Positions 8,900 to 19,174 of a DNA stretch of 64,000 bases are shown piece after piece. The DNA lies in contig NZ_CP071060.1 in the NCBI RefSeq assembly GCF_017161445.1, forward strand, positions 2,356,001 to 2,420,000. The letters run 5' to 3'. The DNA comes from Niveibacterium microcysteis (GTDB taxonomy: Bacteria; Pseudomonadota; Gammaproteobacteria; Burkholderiales; Rhodocyclaceae). Made by a program: the position numbers and the translations under genes. Position 1 is the first letter of the stretch. Each line of letters begins with the position of its first letter. A model generated the notes under the pieces. That model saw only the letters and a program-made list of their open reading frames with translations, did not search any database and was not told the origin of the DNA.

Positions 8900-11041
8900 A
8901 TGAAGTCAGTCGTATTGGCCGCAATATATGGAATCACATTGACCCTAGGCGTCGGCTTGTCCGGTTGTGGAGGAGTTGGGGACGACGTGCCCCATTCAGG
9001 TAAATTCCCTACGCCGACGTCCGCTGCGGTTCCTGAGAATGGCTGCCTACGAACTGGGGCCAATAGTCAGGGCTGCGCCCCCGATCCGCTTGAAGGAAGT
9101 GTCGATCAAGGGGCCGACACAACCTCACCTCAGCCGGAATTCATGCCTGATGCGGCTCTTGGCTATTCGGGCTCGTCGGACACGAATGACGGCAAGACGC
9201 AGACTTACCCTGCAAGCACTGATTTCCGATCCCTGCCATTGCAGGACGTAACGGTGTCGCAGCCCATCGGGACGACGATAGCCGCGTTTGATGCCGCACC
9301 GGATGTAGTTACCGCCTGGAAATTCTCCCTCGGTACGGAATATCCTGGGGCTGTTGGTTCGATGACCCAAACGGTTGGCTCTGGCGGTGGCGCTGCGGCA
9401 CGTGTCGACTACGACTTAGGCTGCGGGGTCCTGAACGTAGCCCCACGCGGCACACAAGCTTGCGGTGCTTACGTTCAAATGACAAACACTTTGAGTTCTC
9501 CAGTCAGCGTTTCTGCCGGTGTCAATCCTGCGCTGGCCTTCGACGTTCGCAATCCGCAAGGTGTCGCAGTGTTGCTCACTCGAGTGCAGGACAGTACCGG
9601 CCAAACGCTGCAATTTCACCCCAACGCGCGCAACATCGAACGGCCTTCTGGCGAAAACTGGAGGAGAGTCATCCTACCGATCGCTAGCTCGTCGAATCAC
9701 TATGGTGGTGCGAATGACGGGGTTCTGCATCCGCCAATCAAAGCCATTGGAATTGGCGTTGGTGACTTTGCGGAATTGCAGCCTGCGGGATTGGCCGAGT
9801 TCGACAATATTGCGCTTGTCGATGCTGGCACATTCAATTTCACACTAAATGCCACAGCTGCAACGGCCCCGGGGAGCTTTCCCCAAAGTTACGTTGGAAG
9901 AATGTCCGTTAACGTTTCGTCCGATGACCTCATCTCTGTCGAAAAGGCTAAATCCATCGGAATCACGGTAGTACGTCGAGATCTGACTTGGGCAAACATC
10001 GAGAAGGCAGGAATCTACGATTTCTCAAGATACACGAAGTACGCGGAGAACCTCAGCTCGAGGGGAATGTCGGTTCTTTGGATCCTCGCCTACGGCCATC
10101 CTGACCATGGGGGAGGTGCTCCAATCTCGGATGCGGATCGGGCGGCTTTTTCCGCCTTCGCGGCAGCAACCGCATCCAACTTTAAGGGAAAGAACGTCGT
10201 CGGTTTTGAAATCTGGAACGAGCCAAATCTGAAATCTTTCTGGTCGAATCCTGATCCGATTGCCTACGCAAAGCTGGCTTCAAGCGCTTCAACTGCAATT
10301 CGTGCCGCAGACCCAAATGCCAGAGTGATCGTTGGCAGCACAGCAGGCGTCGATATGAATTACTCGATCAAAGTGGCTTCTGCCGTGCCTGAAAACTTAG
10401 TGGACGCCTTTTCCGTACACCCGTACAGCAAACCAGCGCCGGAAAATTTCGCCAACTCGCTCTATCCATTGAAGGCTTCCCTTGCTTCTTTGGGTATGAA
10501 TAAGCCAATTTGGGATACTGAGTGGGGATACTCTTCGTACGGCGATTTCGACGCGAGTAAATATGGGGACGGAAATGCGCCAGCCGCGAGAAATCGCCAA
10601 GCAGTTCTGGTGTTGCGCCGGGTGCTCACGGATTTGGGTTTGGCGATTCCGTTTCTGAACCTCTACAACTTGGTTGATGGCATCACTGGGCCACTCGACA
10701 GAGAGGCAAATTTTGGTCTGCTTACGTACCCAGGCGAGGAGAAACCCAGTTTTTCGGGATTGAAGACGTTGTTTTCGGCTCAATCGGGCAGGGCGTTCAA
10801 AGGCCCTGTGCTCGATGTTCCCCCCGGTGTTCATGCGCTTCGCTGGGATGGGGCGGCGGACAGAGTGTTTGCAATATGGTCGGACACCGTGGGCCAGACC
10901 GTGGACGTATCCCTACCGGCCGCGACGAGTGCCATTCGCCGTTGGAACGGCGATGCTGTGAGCCCTGGCTACGCTGGTGCGGTGAACACAGTTTCAATCA
11001 AAGAGGCGGACGGCCCGCTATTCGTGATCGTCAGCCAGTGA
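8900..11041 (+). CDS. Lipoprotein glycoside hydrolase (clan GH-A, PslG/GH39-like)
   Basis: 713 residues. The N-terminus is a lipoprotein signal with lipobox LSGC (Cys23); GGAG eight bases upstream supports this ATG over one 24 codons earlier. After a Ser/Thr/Pro-rich linker comes a beta-rich region (about 120-310) resembling a carbohydrate-binding domain. The catalytic (beta/alpha)8 barrel occupies about 330-620. The acid/base is Glu441 in EIWNEPN and the nucleophile is Glu541 in WDTEWG, with HPY before it. The Pseudomonas exopolysaccharide hydrolase PslG has the same organisation and locus context. It probably trims or releases the polymer in the periplasm or outer membrane. It stands alone behind a terminator, and a 675-base gap follows. 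Confidence 0.82.
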   Translation: MKSVVLAAIYGITLTLGVGLSGCGGVGDDVPHSGKFPTPTSAAVPENGCLRTGANSQGCAPDPLEGSVDQGADTTSPQPEFMPDAALGYSGSSDTNDGKTQTYPASTDFRSLPLQDVTVSQPIGTTIAAFDAAPDVVTAWKFSLGTEYPGAVGSMTQTVGSGGGAAARVDYDLGCGVLNVAPRGTQACGAYVQMTNTLSSPVSVSAGVNPALAFDVRNPQGVAVLLTRVQDSTGQTLQFHPNARNIERPSGENWRRVILPIASSSNHYGGANDGVLHPPIKAIGIGVGDFAELQPAGLAEFDNIALVDAGTFNFTLNATAATAPGSFPQSYVGRMSVNVSSDDLISVEKAKSIGITVVRRDLTWANIEKAGIYDFSRYTKYAENLSSRGMSVLWILAYGHPDHGGGAPISDADRAAFSAFAAATASNFKGKNVVGFEIWNEPNLKSFWSNPDPIAYAKLASSASTAIRAADPNARVIVGSTAGVDMNYSIKVASAVPENLVDAFSVHPYSKPAPENFANSLYPLKASLASLGMNKPIWDTEWGYSSYGDFDASKYGDGNAPAARNRQAVLVLRRVLTDLGLAIPFLNLYNLVDGITGPLDREANFGLLTYPGEEKPSFSGLKTLFSAQSGRAFKGPVLDVPPGVHALRWDGAADRVFAIWSDTVGQTVDVSLPAATSAIRRWNGDAVSPGYAGAVNTVSIKEADGPLFVIVSQ

Positions 11042-11716
11042 GGTGCGCGCTTAGTTGGGAGGATATATCGGTCCCTTTTGGTGCCGGGTCCCCCCGTCGT
11101 ATCCGCGGCGCGACTCGGAACACATCACGTCCTGCCTCGACATCGACATGATTGAGCGCGATCCAACTGCTGTCGATTAAGCGCCGTCTGCATCCTCAAC
11201 GAAGCACCGCTGAACCCGAAACGAAAAGCCTACTTTGAAATGAGAGGTCGGATCCGACGCGCCATATGGAGGTGCAGGCGGGACTCCAGCCAACGCGCTA
11301 AAGCCTCCCTGCAAAATCTCCTTAGTAGCGCCATATTCTTGGCGCTGCGGCGTACGAGGGAAAGCCCTCTGAGTGCAGGCAAAGCGGTCCGCTCGCTTAC
11401 GCGCCACCGCCCGAGAGGACACTGCAGGGCCGTATTGCCAGAATGCGCTATGGTCACCTCGTAGCCGCCAATGCGCCGCTGGATTATTCCGGGGCCAATC
11501 AACCAAACATGGGGGTGATGGACATTTGGCCGACCTCACAGGCACGGACTGGATACAACCTCGCATACATAGCTTAGGCCCGAACTGTCTCCGTGTTTGG
11601 CGTGCGGCACGGCAACCAAGCTGCGCCAAGGTAAAATCGCGGCCGATTGTCCCTAACCAGTGATCGCGCTGCTGACGCACAGCGTAGCCCCGATCTTAAT
11701 GTCTGTTGGAGTCCTG
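11042..11716. other. Intergenic region without a convincing gene
   Basis: 675 bases between the glycosidase and rfbB. Open frames exist on both strands (the longest, 11177-11680 minus, is 167 codons) but none has a recognisable domain or a good ribosome site. TAAAAT at 11632-11637 resembles a -10 element ahead of rfbB; I find no matching -35 at normal spacing. The stretch could be decayed sequence. Confidence 0.6.
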
Positions 11717-12787
11717 ATGACCATTCTCGTAACCGGCGGCGCCGGCTTTATAGGCGGTAATTTTGTCCTTGACTGGATTGCATCGACCGGTGAGTCCGTC
11801 GTCAATCTGGATAAGCTTACTTACGCAGGTAACCTCGAAACGCTGAAGTCACTGGAAAGCGACGATCGTCACACCTTCGTGCAGGGCGACATCTGCGATC
11901 GCGCGCTGATCGATTCGCTGTTTTCGACGTACAAGCCGCGGGCGATCGTGCATTTTGCCGCCGAGTCTCATGTGGACCGCTCGATTCACGGTCCCGGTGA
12001 GTTCGTGCGCACCAACGTTGACGGCACGTTCACCTTGCTCGAGGCCGCGCGTGCTTACTGGAACGGGCTCGAAGGCGAAGCGAAGGCGAACTTCCGCTTC
12101 CATCATGTTTCGACCGACGAGGTCTACGGCTCGCTCGGCCCGAATGATCCGCCCTTCACCGAGACCAACACCTACGAGCCGAACAGCCCCTATTCGGCAA
12201 GCAAGGCCGCTAGTGATCACTTGGTGCGGGCATGGCATCACACGTATGGGCTGCCGGTTACGACCAGCAATTGCTCGAACAACTACGGCCCGTATCACTT
12301 CCCCGAGAAGTTGATTCCGCTGATGATCGCCAATGCGTTGGCCGGGAAGCCACTCCCGATCTACGGTGACGGTCAGCAGATCCGTGACTGGCTCTACGTC
12401 ACCGACCACTGTAGCGCGATCCGCACGATCCTCGCCAAGGGCAAGGTGGGCGAGGTCTACAACGTGGGCGGTTGGAATGAGAAGCCGAACATCGATATCG
12501 TGAAAACGATCATCGCGCTGCTCGACGAACTTAAGCCCAGCCCCGAGGGTAGTTATGCGCGTCTGATCACCTATGTGACTGACCGCCCTGGTCACGACCG
12601 CCGCTACGCGATCGATGCCCGCAAGATCGAGCGCGACCTTGGTTGGAAGCCGGCAGAGACCTTCGAGACAGGCATTCGTAAGACAGTTCAGTGGTACCTC
12701 GACAACCAAGGCTGGGTTCAGAACGTGCTGAGCGGTGCCTACCGCGACTGGGTTGCGAAGAACTACGGCGACCGCGCGGGGGCATGA
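11717..12787 (+). CDS. rfbB: dTDP-glucose 4,6-dehydratase
   Basis: 356 residues, the standard size for RmlB. The NAD-binding motif TGGAGFIG sits at residues 5-12. The active site has [10 protein letters not shown] and the SDR catalytic pair in [24 protein letters not shown] and the C-terminal [12 protein letters not shown] are typical of the enzyme. It makes dTDP-4-keto-6-deoxyglucose, the second step to dTDP-L-rhamnose. GGAG at 11708 fits this ATG; two upstream in-frame starts lack a ribosome site. It overlaps rfbD by an ATGA junction and heads the rfbBDAC operon. Confidence 0.96.
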   Translation: MTILVTGGAGFIGGNFVLDWIASTGESVVNLDKLTYAGNLETLKSLESDDRHTFVQGDICDRALIDSLFSTYKPRAIVHFAAESHVDRSIHGPGEFVRTNVDGTFTLLEAARAYWNGLEGEAKANFRFHHVSTDEVYGSLGPNDPPFTETNTYEPNSPYSASKAASDHLVRAWHHTYGLPVTTSNCSNNYGPYHFPEKLIPLMIANALAGKPLPIYGDGQQIRDWLYVTDHCSAIRTILAKGKVGEVYNVGGWNEKPNIDIVKTIIALLDELKPSPEGSYARLITYVTDRPGHDRRYAIDARKIERDLGWKPAETFETGIRKTVQWYLDNQGWVQNVLSGAYRDWVAKNYGDRAGA

Positions 12788-13677
12788 TGAAGATCCTGCT
12801 GCTCGGAAGGGGTGGGCAAGTCGGTTGGGAACTGCAGCGGGCACTGGCGCCGCTTGGTTCGATTGTCGCGGTCGACTTTGACTGCGCCGATTACTGCGGC
12901 GACTTCACGAATCTGGACGGTTTGGCTGCGACCGTCCGGGCCGTGGCGCCGGATGTGATCGTCAATGCCGCAGCGCATACCGCTGTAGATAAAGCCGAGA
13001 GCGAATCCGATTTGGCGCGCACCATCAACGCGCTTGCGCCGGGCGTGCTGGCGCGGGAGGCCGCAGCGACGGGAGCACTGCTGGTGCATTACTCCACCGA
13101 CTATGTTTTCGACGGTAGTGGTGACACACCCCGCGACGAGTCAGCAGCCACGGCTCCACTGAGTGTTTATGGGGCTACTAAGCTCGAAGGCGAGCAACTG
13201 ATCCAGCAAAGCGGTTGTCGCCACCTGATCTTCCGCACGAGTTGGGTGTACGCCGCACGCGGCGGCAATTTCGCCAAGACGATGCTGAAGCTGGCGCGCG
13301 AGCGTGAGCGTTTGACCATCATCGACGACCAGATCGGCGCCCCGACGGGCGCTGATCTGCTGGCCGACGTGACGGCCCATGCGATTCGCACGGTGCAGGC
13401 GCGGCCGGATCTGTGCGGTCTGTACCACCTTGTCGCTGCCGGAGAAACGTCCTGGCACGGCTACGCGAGCTTCGTCATCGAGTTTGCCCGTCGTGCGGGG
13501 GAAGTACTCGCGGTAAATGAGATTGCGCCGGTTCCGACGACGAGTTTTCCGACTCCGGCAAAGCGGCCGCTCAACTCCCGTCTTTCCACAACAAAATTGC
13601 AGGACACATTCAAGCTGACCCTGCCTGACTGGAAAACGGGCGTAGAACGCATGCTCGTCGAGATCTTGGGCAAGTGA
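12784..13677 (+). CDS. rfbD: dTDP-4-dehydrorhamnose reductase
   Basis: About 297 residues. The N-terminal nucleotide-binding motif is [10 protein letters not shown]. The active site shows STDYVFDG and YGATKLEGE, holding the catalytic Tyr/Lys. [13 protein letters not shown] and the C-terminal RPLNSRL are typical of RmlD. It performs the last reduction to dTDP-L-rhamnose with NAD(P)H. The ATG lies in the rfbB stop (ATGA), so the two are translationally coupled; a second ATG is the next codon. rfbA follows after 67 bases. Confidence 0.95.
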   Translation: MMKILLLGRGGQVGWELQRALAPLGSIVAVDFDCADYCGDFTNLDGLAATVRAVAPDVIVNAAAHTAVDKAESESDLARTINALAPGVLAREAAATGALLVHYSTDYVFDGSGDTPRDESAATAPLSVYGATKLEGEQLIQQSGCRHLIFRTSWVYAARGGNFAKTMLKLARERERLTIIDDQIGAPTGADLLADVTAHAIRTVQARPDLCGLYHLVAAGETSWHGYASFVIEFARRAGEVLAVNEIAPVPTTSFPTPAKRPLNSRLSTTKLQDTFKLTLPDWKTGVERMLVEILGK

Positions 13678-13744
13678 GCTTGCCACACATTCAACGGGCC
13701 TAAGAGTCCGAAATCATCGCGCGTAACAGTATCGAGGAGTCGTC

Positions 13745-14629
13745 ATGACGCAACGCAAGGGCATCATCCTCGCCGGAGGTTCCGGCACCCGATTGCATCC
13801 GGTGACCTTGGCGGTCAGCAAGCAACTGATGCCGGTGTATGACAAGCCGATGATCTACTACCCGCTCTGCGCACTGCTGCTCGCGGGTATCCGGGAGATT
13901 CTGATCATCTCGACACCACAGGATACGCCGCGCTTCGAACAGCTACTCGGCGACGGCAAGCAGTGGGGTATCGAGATCAGCTACGCGGTGCAACCAAGCC
14001 CCGATGGCCTGGCCCAAGCCTTCATTATCGGCGCCGATTTCGTTGGGGATTCGCCCTCAGCGCTCGTCCTCGGCGACAACATATTTTACGGGCACGACCT
14101 CCAGCGCCGACTGGAAGCTGCGGACGCGCGAACAACTGGCGCAACCGTGTTCGCCTACCCGGTGCACGATCCGGAACGCTACGGGGTAGTGGAATTTGAC
14201 GCTGACGGCCATGCAATAAGCCTTGAGGAGAAGCCCAAGGCACCGAAGAGTCGCTACGCGGTGACGGGCCTCTATTTCTACGACCAGCAGGTCGTCGAGT
14301 TCGCGCGTAACCTCAAGCCCTCGCCACGAGGCGAGCTTGAGATTACAGACCTGAACAGGATTTACCTCGAAAAGGGGCAGATGGATGTACAGGTGATGGG
14401 GCGCGGTGACGCTTGGCTCGATACCGGCACGCACGATAGTCTGATCGAGGCAGGTCAGTTCATCCAGACGCTAGAGAAACGCCAGGGCCTGAAGATCTGT
14501 TGTCCTGAGGAAATTGTCTGGCGGCAGAAGTGGATCGATAACGCTCAACTGGCCGCCCTTGCGAAGCCACTCGGGAAAAGTGGCTACGGCCAATACCTAT
14601 CCCGAATTCTTGAAGACAAGGTGTTCTGA
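13745..14629 (+). CDS. rfbA: Glucose-1-phosphate thymidylyltransferase
   Basis: 294 residues, the usual RmlA length. It carries [49 protein letters not shown] and [10 protein letters not shown], all RmlA signatures. It couples dTTP and glucose-1-phosphate to dTDP-glucose, the first committed step. GAGGAG upstream gives a good ribosome site. Its stop overlaps the start of rfbC by one base (TGATG). Confidence 0.96.
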   Translation: MTQRKGIILAGGSGTRLHPVTLAVSKQLMPVYDKPMIYYPLCALLLAGIREILIISTPQDTPRFEQLLGDGKQWGIEISYAVQPSPDGLAQAFIIGADFVGDSPSALVLGDNIFYGHDLQRRLEAADARTTGATVFAYPVHDPERYGVVEFDADGHAISLEEKPKAPKSRYAVTGLYFYDQQVVEFARNLKPSPRGELEITDLNRIYLEKGQMDVQVMGRGDAWLDTGTHDSLIEAGQFIQTLEKRQGLKICCPEEIVWRQKWIDNAQLAALAKPLGKSGYGQYLSRILEDKVF

Positions 14630-15177
14630 TGCAGGTGACCGCTACTGCACTCCCCGATGTGCTGATCCTAGAACCGACGGTATTCGGCGATTCGCGCGGT
14701 TTCTTCATGGAGAGCTTTAACGCGAACACGTTCCGTGAAGCCACCGGGCTCGACGTGCAATTCGTGCAGGACAATCACTCACGCTCGACGCGAGGAGTAC
14801 TGCGCGGTCTGCACTACCAGCTGCAGCAGCCGCAGGGCAAGCTGGTACGGGTTCCGCGAGGCCGCGTGTTTGACGTGGCGGTGGATATGCGCAGATCCTC
14901 GCCGAACTTTGGTAAATGGGTCGGCGTCGAGCTGAGCGAAGACAACCACCGACAGTTGTGGATTCCGCCAGGCTTTGCGCACGGTTTCGTGGTGCTGTCG
15001 GACTCAGCCGATTTTCTTTACAAGACCACGGACTACTACGCGCCGGCGCATGAGCGCTGTTTGAAGTGGAATGATCCGACCGTGGGTGTTCAATGGCCAC
15101 TCGACGGCCTTGAGCCCTCGCTTTCGGGGAAGGACCAGCAGGGTAGTGCGCTAGCCGATTGCGATAGTTTCGACTGA
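14629..15177 (+). CDS. rfbC: dTDP-4-dehydrorhamnose 3,5-epimerase
   Basis: 182 residues in the RmlC cupin fold. The catalytic region is HSRSTRGVLRGLHYQ, with the active-site histidine before YQ. RGRVFDVAVDMR and WIPPGFAHGF line the pocket, and the conserved tyrosine is in YKTTDYY. It inverts C3 and C5 of the keto sugar. With rfbB, rfbD and rfbA it completes dTDP-L-rhamnose synthesis, so rhamnose is probably a component of the polymer. A bidirectional terminator follows. Confidence 0.95.
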   Translation: MQVTATALPDVLILEPTVFGDSRGFFMESFNANTFREATGLDVQFVQDNHSRSTRGVLRGLHYQLQQPQGKLVRVPRGRVFDVAVDMRRSSPNFGKWVGVELSEDNHRQLWIPPGFAHGFVVLSDSADFLYKTTDYYAPAHERCLKWNDPTVGVQWPLDGLEPSLSGKDQQGSALADCDSFD

Positions 15178-15246
15178 CGCCCGCTCGCCTTTGACATCAT
15201 CTGCGCCGAGGTCAGCCTCGCGGTTAACTGCTGATGGACATGAAAA

Positions 15247-15273
15247 AAAACGCCGACAATATGTTGGCGTTTT
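15247..15273. terminator. Bidirectional terminator between rfbC and rocF
   Basis: A 12-bp stem (AAAACGCCGACA with TGTTGGCGTTTT, one G-T pair) with a three-base loop. It is flanked by an A-run on the left and a T-rich run on the right, so it can act on both convergent transcripts. Confidence 0.88.
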
Positions 15274-15296
15274 GCTTTTGCAGCCATCGAACCGCC

Positions 15297-16220
15297 TCAG
15301 CGTCTCGGTTTGCGCATCAAGGTCGACTTGCCGAAGAGGCTTTCGATCAGGTCCACGGCGAGTAGCGCCGTCTGATTCTGGCGGTCGAGGGCGGGGTTGA
15401 GTTCGACGACGTCGAGGGATCCCAGCATGCCGGTGTCGGCGATCATTTCCATGCACAGTTGTGCTTCGCGGTAGGTGGGGCCGCCGCGAACTGTTGTGCC
15501 AACGCCGGGGGCGATTTCCGGATCGAGGAAGTCGACGTCGAAGCTCACGTGCAGGTGGGTGTCGGGGTCCAGATCGTCCAGGGCGAGTTCCATCGCTGCG
15601 CGCATGCCGGCTTCGTCGATGAAGCGCATGTCGAAGACCTCGAGGTTCTTGGTGTGCACGAGGCGTTTTTCACCTTCGTCGACACTCCGGATTCCGATTT
15701 GCCGAATGCAATCCGGCTCAATCGCGGGCGTCTGACCACCGATCTCGATCAAGGCTTTCGGCCCGAGCCCGCACAGGCAAGCCACCGGCATGCCGTGGAT
15801 GTTTCCACTCGGCGTGATCTCGCTGGTGTTGAAGTCGGCGTGAGCGTCCAGCCACAGGATGCGTAGCTTGCGGCCCGTCTCACGGCAGCGACGGGCGACG
15901 GCGCTGATCGAGCCGATCGCGAGGCAGTGGTCACCGCCGAGCATGATCGGTAGCCGGTCGCGTTGAAGTTCGCCATAGATCGCGTCGTGCACGGCGCGGT
16001 TCCATGCGACGACTTCGTCGAGGTGACGATAGCCCTCAACCGGCGGCAGCCAAGGATTCTTCGGGCCGGCGATATTGCCGCGGTCTTCGACGTCGAGGCC
16101 GTGGCGCTGCAGCATCGGTCCGATATCCGCCACGCGCAGGGCCTCGGGGCCCATTGAAGCGCCACGGCTACCTGCGCCGATGTCGGTGGGTGCGCCAATC
16201 AGGCTGATGCGAGTTTTCAT
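15297..16220 (-). CDS. rocF: Arginase
   Basis: 307 residues in the ureohydrolase family. The manganese ligands sit in GGDHCLA, DAHADFN and SFDVDFLDP. The C-terminal end (VELNPALDRQNQTALLAVDL) matches arginase rather than agmatinase. It hydrolyses arginine to ornithine and urea, which links it functionally to the urea-type importer further along. The start is the ATG in front of KTRISLIGAP; a frame extending 44 codons upstream lacks homology and a ribosome site. It converges with rfbC. Confidence 0.87.
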   Translation of the reverse strand: MKTRISLIGAPTDIGAGSRGASMGPEALRVADIGPMLQRHGLDVEDRGNIAGPKNPWLPPVEGYRHLDEVVAWNRAVHDAIYGELQRDRLPIMLGGDHCLAIGSISAVARRCRETGRKLRILWLDAHADFNTSEITPSGNIHGMPVACLCGLGPKALIEIGGQTPAIEPDCIRQIGIRSVDEGEKRLVHTKNLEVFDMRFIDEAGMRAAMELALDDLDPDTHLHVSFDVDFLDPEIAPGVGTTVRGGPTYREAQLCMEMIADTGMLGSLDVVELNPALDRQNQTALLAVDLIESLFGKSTLMRKPRR

Positions 16221-16347
16221 GTTCGGGCGAGCGGGCAGGTGAGCGATGCGTGATTTCACTCCGACAAGCTGATCCGCGCAATCGCCCTTGCGACATGAAC
16301 GTCCGAGATCTGCGACGCGCGGTGTGACTCCGCGCGCTTCGGACCGA

Positions 16348-16353
16348 TACAAT
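16348..16353 (+). promoter_or_regulatory. Possible -10 element ahead of psd
   Basis: TACAAT lies 30 bases before the psd GTG. A TGTGAC some 19 bases upstream is only a poor -35, so the promoter call is tentative. Confidence 0.3.
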
Positions 16354-16382
16354 TACCCGCTTTACCGAATTCGAGAGCCGCC

Positions 16383-17228
16383 GTGTCTGATCGCCTTGCC
16401 GTGTTGCCGCAGTACCTTTTGCCGAAGCAGGCGCTGACGTCGCTCGCGGGGCGCTTTGCTTCGTGGCACGGCGGCAGTCTGACGCAGGCCGTTATTCGTC
16501 GTTTCGTCGCACGCTATGGGGTCAACATGGGGGAAGCCGCCAACCCCGATATTTCGAGCTACGCGAGCTTCAATGACTTCTTCACCCGCGCATTGAAGGC
16601 TGACGCGCGGCCATTGGCTGAAGCCGACCTGATCTGCCCGGTGGATGGTGCGATCAGCCAGTTTGGCGCCGTCGAGCGCGACCAGATCTTCCAGGCCAAG
16701 GGGCACAGCTACAGCACGACGGCACTGGTTGGTGGTGACGCGGCGCTGGCGGCCGAGTTTCAGGACGGCCATTTCGCAACGCTGTATCTGAGCCCGCGCG
16801 ACTATCACCGCATCCACATGCCCTGCGCCGGTCGGCTGACGCGGATGATCCATGTGCCGGGCGATCTGTTCTCGGTGAACCCGACGACGGCGCGCGGCGT
16901 TCCCGGGCTCTTCGCACGTAACGAACGCGTCGTCTGCGTCTTTGAATCGGAGCATGGTCCGTTCGTGCTGACGCTGGTCGGCGCCACCATCGTGGGCAGC
17001 ATGGCCACCGTTTGGCACGGCGTGGTGAATCCGCCACGCCCCGGCGTCGTCCGCGAGTGGACCTACGCCGACACGCCAGTGGTGCTGGAGCAGGGCGCCG
17101 AGATGGGGCGCTTCCTGCTTGGGTCTACGGTCGTGATGCTGTTTCCGAAAGGCCCCTTGCGCTTCAACCCCACTTGGGCGCCGGGCGGCGCGCTGCGCAT
17201 GGGCGAGGCGATGGCCAGCCGGGGTTGA
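16383..17228 (+). CDS. psd: Phosphatidylserine decarboxylase proenzyme
   Basis: 281 residues of the type I (E. coli-like) enzyme. The self-cleavage motif LGST is at 246-249, so Ser248 becomes the pyruvoyl group. Asp88 (CPVDGAIS) and His145 (YHRIHMP) complete the Asp-His-Ser triad known from E. coli Psd. LQ-type N-terminal helices, FNDFFTR and FARNERV also match. It makes phosphatidylethanolamine at the inner membrane. The start is a GTG. The C-terminus is shorter than E. coli's because the acidic tail is absent. A small 7-bp hairpin (17217-17236) overlaps the stop and may help terminate. Confidence 0.95.
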   Translation: MSDRLAVLPQYLLPKQALTSLAGRFASWHGGSLTQAVIRRFVARYGVNMGEAANPDISSYASFNDFFTRALKADARPLAEADLICPVDGAISQFGAVERDQIFQAKGHSYSTTALVGGDAALAAEFQDGHFATLYLSPRDYHRIHMPCAGRLTRMIHVPGDLFSVNPTTARGVPGLFARNERVVCVFESEHGPFVLTLVGATIVGSMATVWHGVVNPPRPGVVREWTYADTPVVLEQGAEMGRFLLGSTVVMLFPKGPLRFNPTWAPGGALRMGEAMASRG

Positions 17229-17243
17229 GCCCGGCTGTCGGTC

Positions 17244-18458
17244 CTACTCGTGGCGCAGCGCTTCGATCGGATCGAGCTGCGCCGCACGCCGCGCCGGCAT
17301 GAAGCCAAACACCACGCCAACGGCCGCCGCGAAACCAAACGCGATCAGGTTGATGCTCGTGTCGAAATTGAAGGGCACGTTCATCGCGCCGGCCATGGCT
17401 GCTGACGCGACCAGCGCCAGGAGCACACCGACCAGGCCGCCGAGCGAAGACAGCGTCACCGCTTCGACCAGGAACTGCCACAGCACTTCGCGTGGCAGTG
17501 CGCCGATTGCAAGGCGGATGCCGATTTCCCGCGTACGCTCGGTGACGGACACCAGCATGATGTTCATGATGCCGATCCCACCCACCAGCAAGCTCACGCC
17601 CGCCACAGCGCCGAGCAGCGATGTCATGACCCGGGTGGTGGAACTGAGCGCCTGAGCGATCTGGCGCGTATCCATCACCGAGAAGTCGTCGGATTCATTG
17701 GCAGCAAGATTGCGCAGTTCGCGCATCACCGCGCTGATCTCTGCAACCAGCACATCACCATCGACACCATCCTTGCCGGACACATAGATCTGCCCGACTT
17801 GCTGCGTGCCCTGGCGGCCCGCCAAGCGGCGCTGCAGCGTGGTGATCGGAAGAATGATCGTGTCGTCCTGATCCATCCCGAACGAAGACTGGCCCTTCGT
17901 CGCAAGGACGCCGATCACCTCGCAGGCCATCGTGTTGACGCGCAATTTGGCACCGACCGGATCTTCGTTTCCGAACAACTCCTTGCGCACCGTGTTGCCG
18001 ATTGCGCACACCGCACGTCCGCTGCGCACATCGGCGGCACTGAAGGCGCGGCCACTGGCGATTTCGCGATTGGCAATCGGGAAGTACTCAGGCGTCGTGC
18101 CAATGACGCTGGTCGTCCAGTTCTTCTGCTGGTAGACGATGCTGACGGAGCGGTTCGTGACCGGGGCGACCGATTCAATGCTCGATACGCGATCCGCCAG
18201 CGCGCTTGCATCGGTCATCTTGAAGCGCGCCACGCCCCCCTGAGGCATGCCGATGGCGGCACCCGGACGCACGATGATCAGGTTGCTGCCGAGGCTCGCC
18301 ACCTGTGCCGTCACCGCATCGGTGGCACCTTGGCCAACGGTCACCATCGTGATCACTGCGGCAACGCCGATCACAATGCCAAGCACCGTCAGGAAGGCGC
18401 GCATCAGGTTGCGGCGGATCTCGCGTAGCGCAAGAAGTAGGGCGTTCAGTAGCATCAC
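17244..18458 (-). CDS. MacB-type ABC transporter permease (FtsX fold)
   Basis: 404 residues. It has one N-terminal transmembrane helix (AFLTVLGIVIGVAAVITMVTVG), a large periplasmic MacB_PCD domain (about 45-250) and three C-terminal FtsX helices from about 275 that include the GGIGIMNIMLVSVTERTREI signature. The protein ends PARRAAQLDPIEALRHE, the usual MacB terminus. The ATPase is a separate polypeptide here, unlike fused E. coli MacB. With its neighbours it forms a tripartite exporter for a peptide, lipid or antibiotic-like substrate. It overlaps the ATPase stop by four bases and is last in the operon. Confidence 0.9.
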   Translation of the reverse strand: MMLLNALLLALREIRRNLMRAFLTVLGIVIGVAAVITMVTVGQGATDAVTAQVASLGSNLIIVRPGAAIGMPQGGVARFKMTDASALADRVSSIESVAPVTNRSVSIVYQQKNWTTSVIGTTPEYFPIANREIASGRAFSAADVRSGRAVCAIGNTVRKELFGNEDPVGAKLRVNTMACEVIGVLATKGQSSFGMDQDDTIILPITTLQRRLAGRQGTQQVGQIYVSGKDGVDGDVLVAEISAVMRELRNLAANESDDFSVMDTRQIAQALSSTTRVMTSLLGAVAGVSLLVGGIGIMNIMLVSVTERTREIGIRLAIGALPREVLWQFLVEAVTLSSLGGLVGVLLALVASAAMAGAMNVPFNFDTSINLIAFGFAAAVGVVFGFMPARRAAQLDPIEALRHE

Positions 18459-19174
18459 GCGCCCCCTGGCGGCAGTGAGTCCGCGTCGATGCGGCCGTCT
18501 TTCACACGGACGACGCGCTGTGCGTGCGCCGCGATGTCGGTTTCATGCGTCACCATCAGCACGGTAATGCCGCGCTCGGTGTTCAGGCGGGTGATCAACG
18601 CCATCACGTCGTCACTCGTCTGCGTATCGAGATTGCCGGTGGGTTCGTCGGCAAACAAAACCAAGGGGTTCGTCACGATCGCGCGGGCAATCGCCACTCG
18701 CTGCTGCTGCCCGCCCGAAAGCTCTGATGGCGTGTTACGGAGTTTGCCTTCCAAACCCACCGCGGCCAGAGCCTCCGCGGCCAAGGCGTCGCGCTCCTTG
18801 CGCGGCATGCCTCGGTAAAGCAGCGGCAACTCGACGTTTTCCAGCGCTGAGGTGCGGGCAAGCAGGTTGAAGCCCTGAAAGATGAAGCCGTGATGGTGCC
18901 GCCGCAGCAACGAGCGCTGAATGCTGTCGAAGCGCTCGACATGCTGGCCATCGAAAACGTATTCGCCCGTCGTCGGCGTATCAAGGCAACCGAGAATGTT
19001 CATCAAGGTGGATTTACCTGAGCCGCTCGGGCCCATGACCGCGACGAACTGCCCGCGCGGGATTTCCAGATCGATACCGCGAAGCGCTTCAAAACGCGCC
19101 TCGCCCTGGCCGTAGGTCTTGGTGATGCCGGACAGTCGGAACAGCGGCTCGGGCGCGATGCTGGATTCCGTCAT
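18455..19174 (-). CDS. MacB-type ABC transporter ATP-binding protein
   Basis: 239 residues. It has Walker A GPSGSGKST, signature LSGGQQQRVAIARA, Walker B VLFADEPTGNLD and the switch histidine in VMVTHE. It belongs to the LolD/MacB group that drives mechanotransmission exporters rather than import. It overlaps both neighbours by four bases (ATGA junctions), so translation of the adaptor, ATPase and permease is coupled. Confidence 0.92.
   Translation of the reverse strand: MTESSIAPEPLFRLSGITKTYGQGEARFEALRGIDLEIPRGQFVAVMGPSGSGKSTLMNILGCLDTPTTGEYVFDGQHVERFDSIQRSLLRRHHHGFIFQGFNLLARTSALENVELPLLYRGMPRKERDALAAEALAAVGLEGKLRNTPSELSGGQQQRVAIARAIVTNPLVLFADEPTGNLDTQTSDDVMALITRLNTERGITVLMVTHETDIAAHAQRVVRVKDGRIDADSLPPGGA

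Noticed and set aside
11177..11680. 167-codon minus-strand frame in the gap before rfbB
   Set aside because: No recognisable domain, no ribosome site, and unbiased amino acid content.
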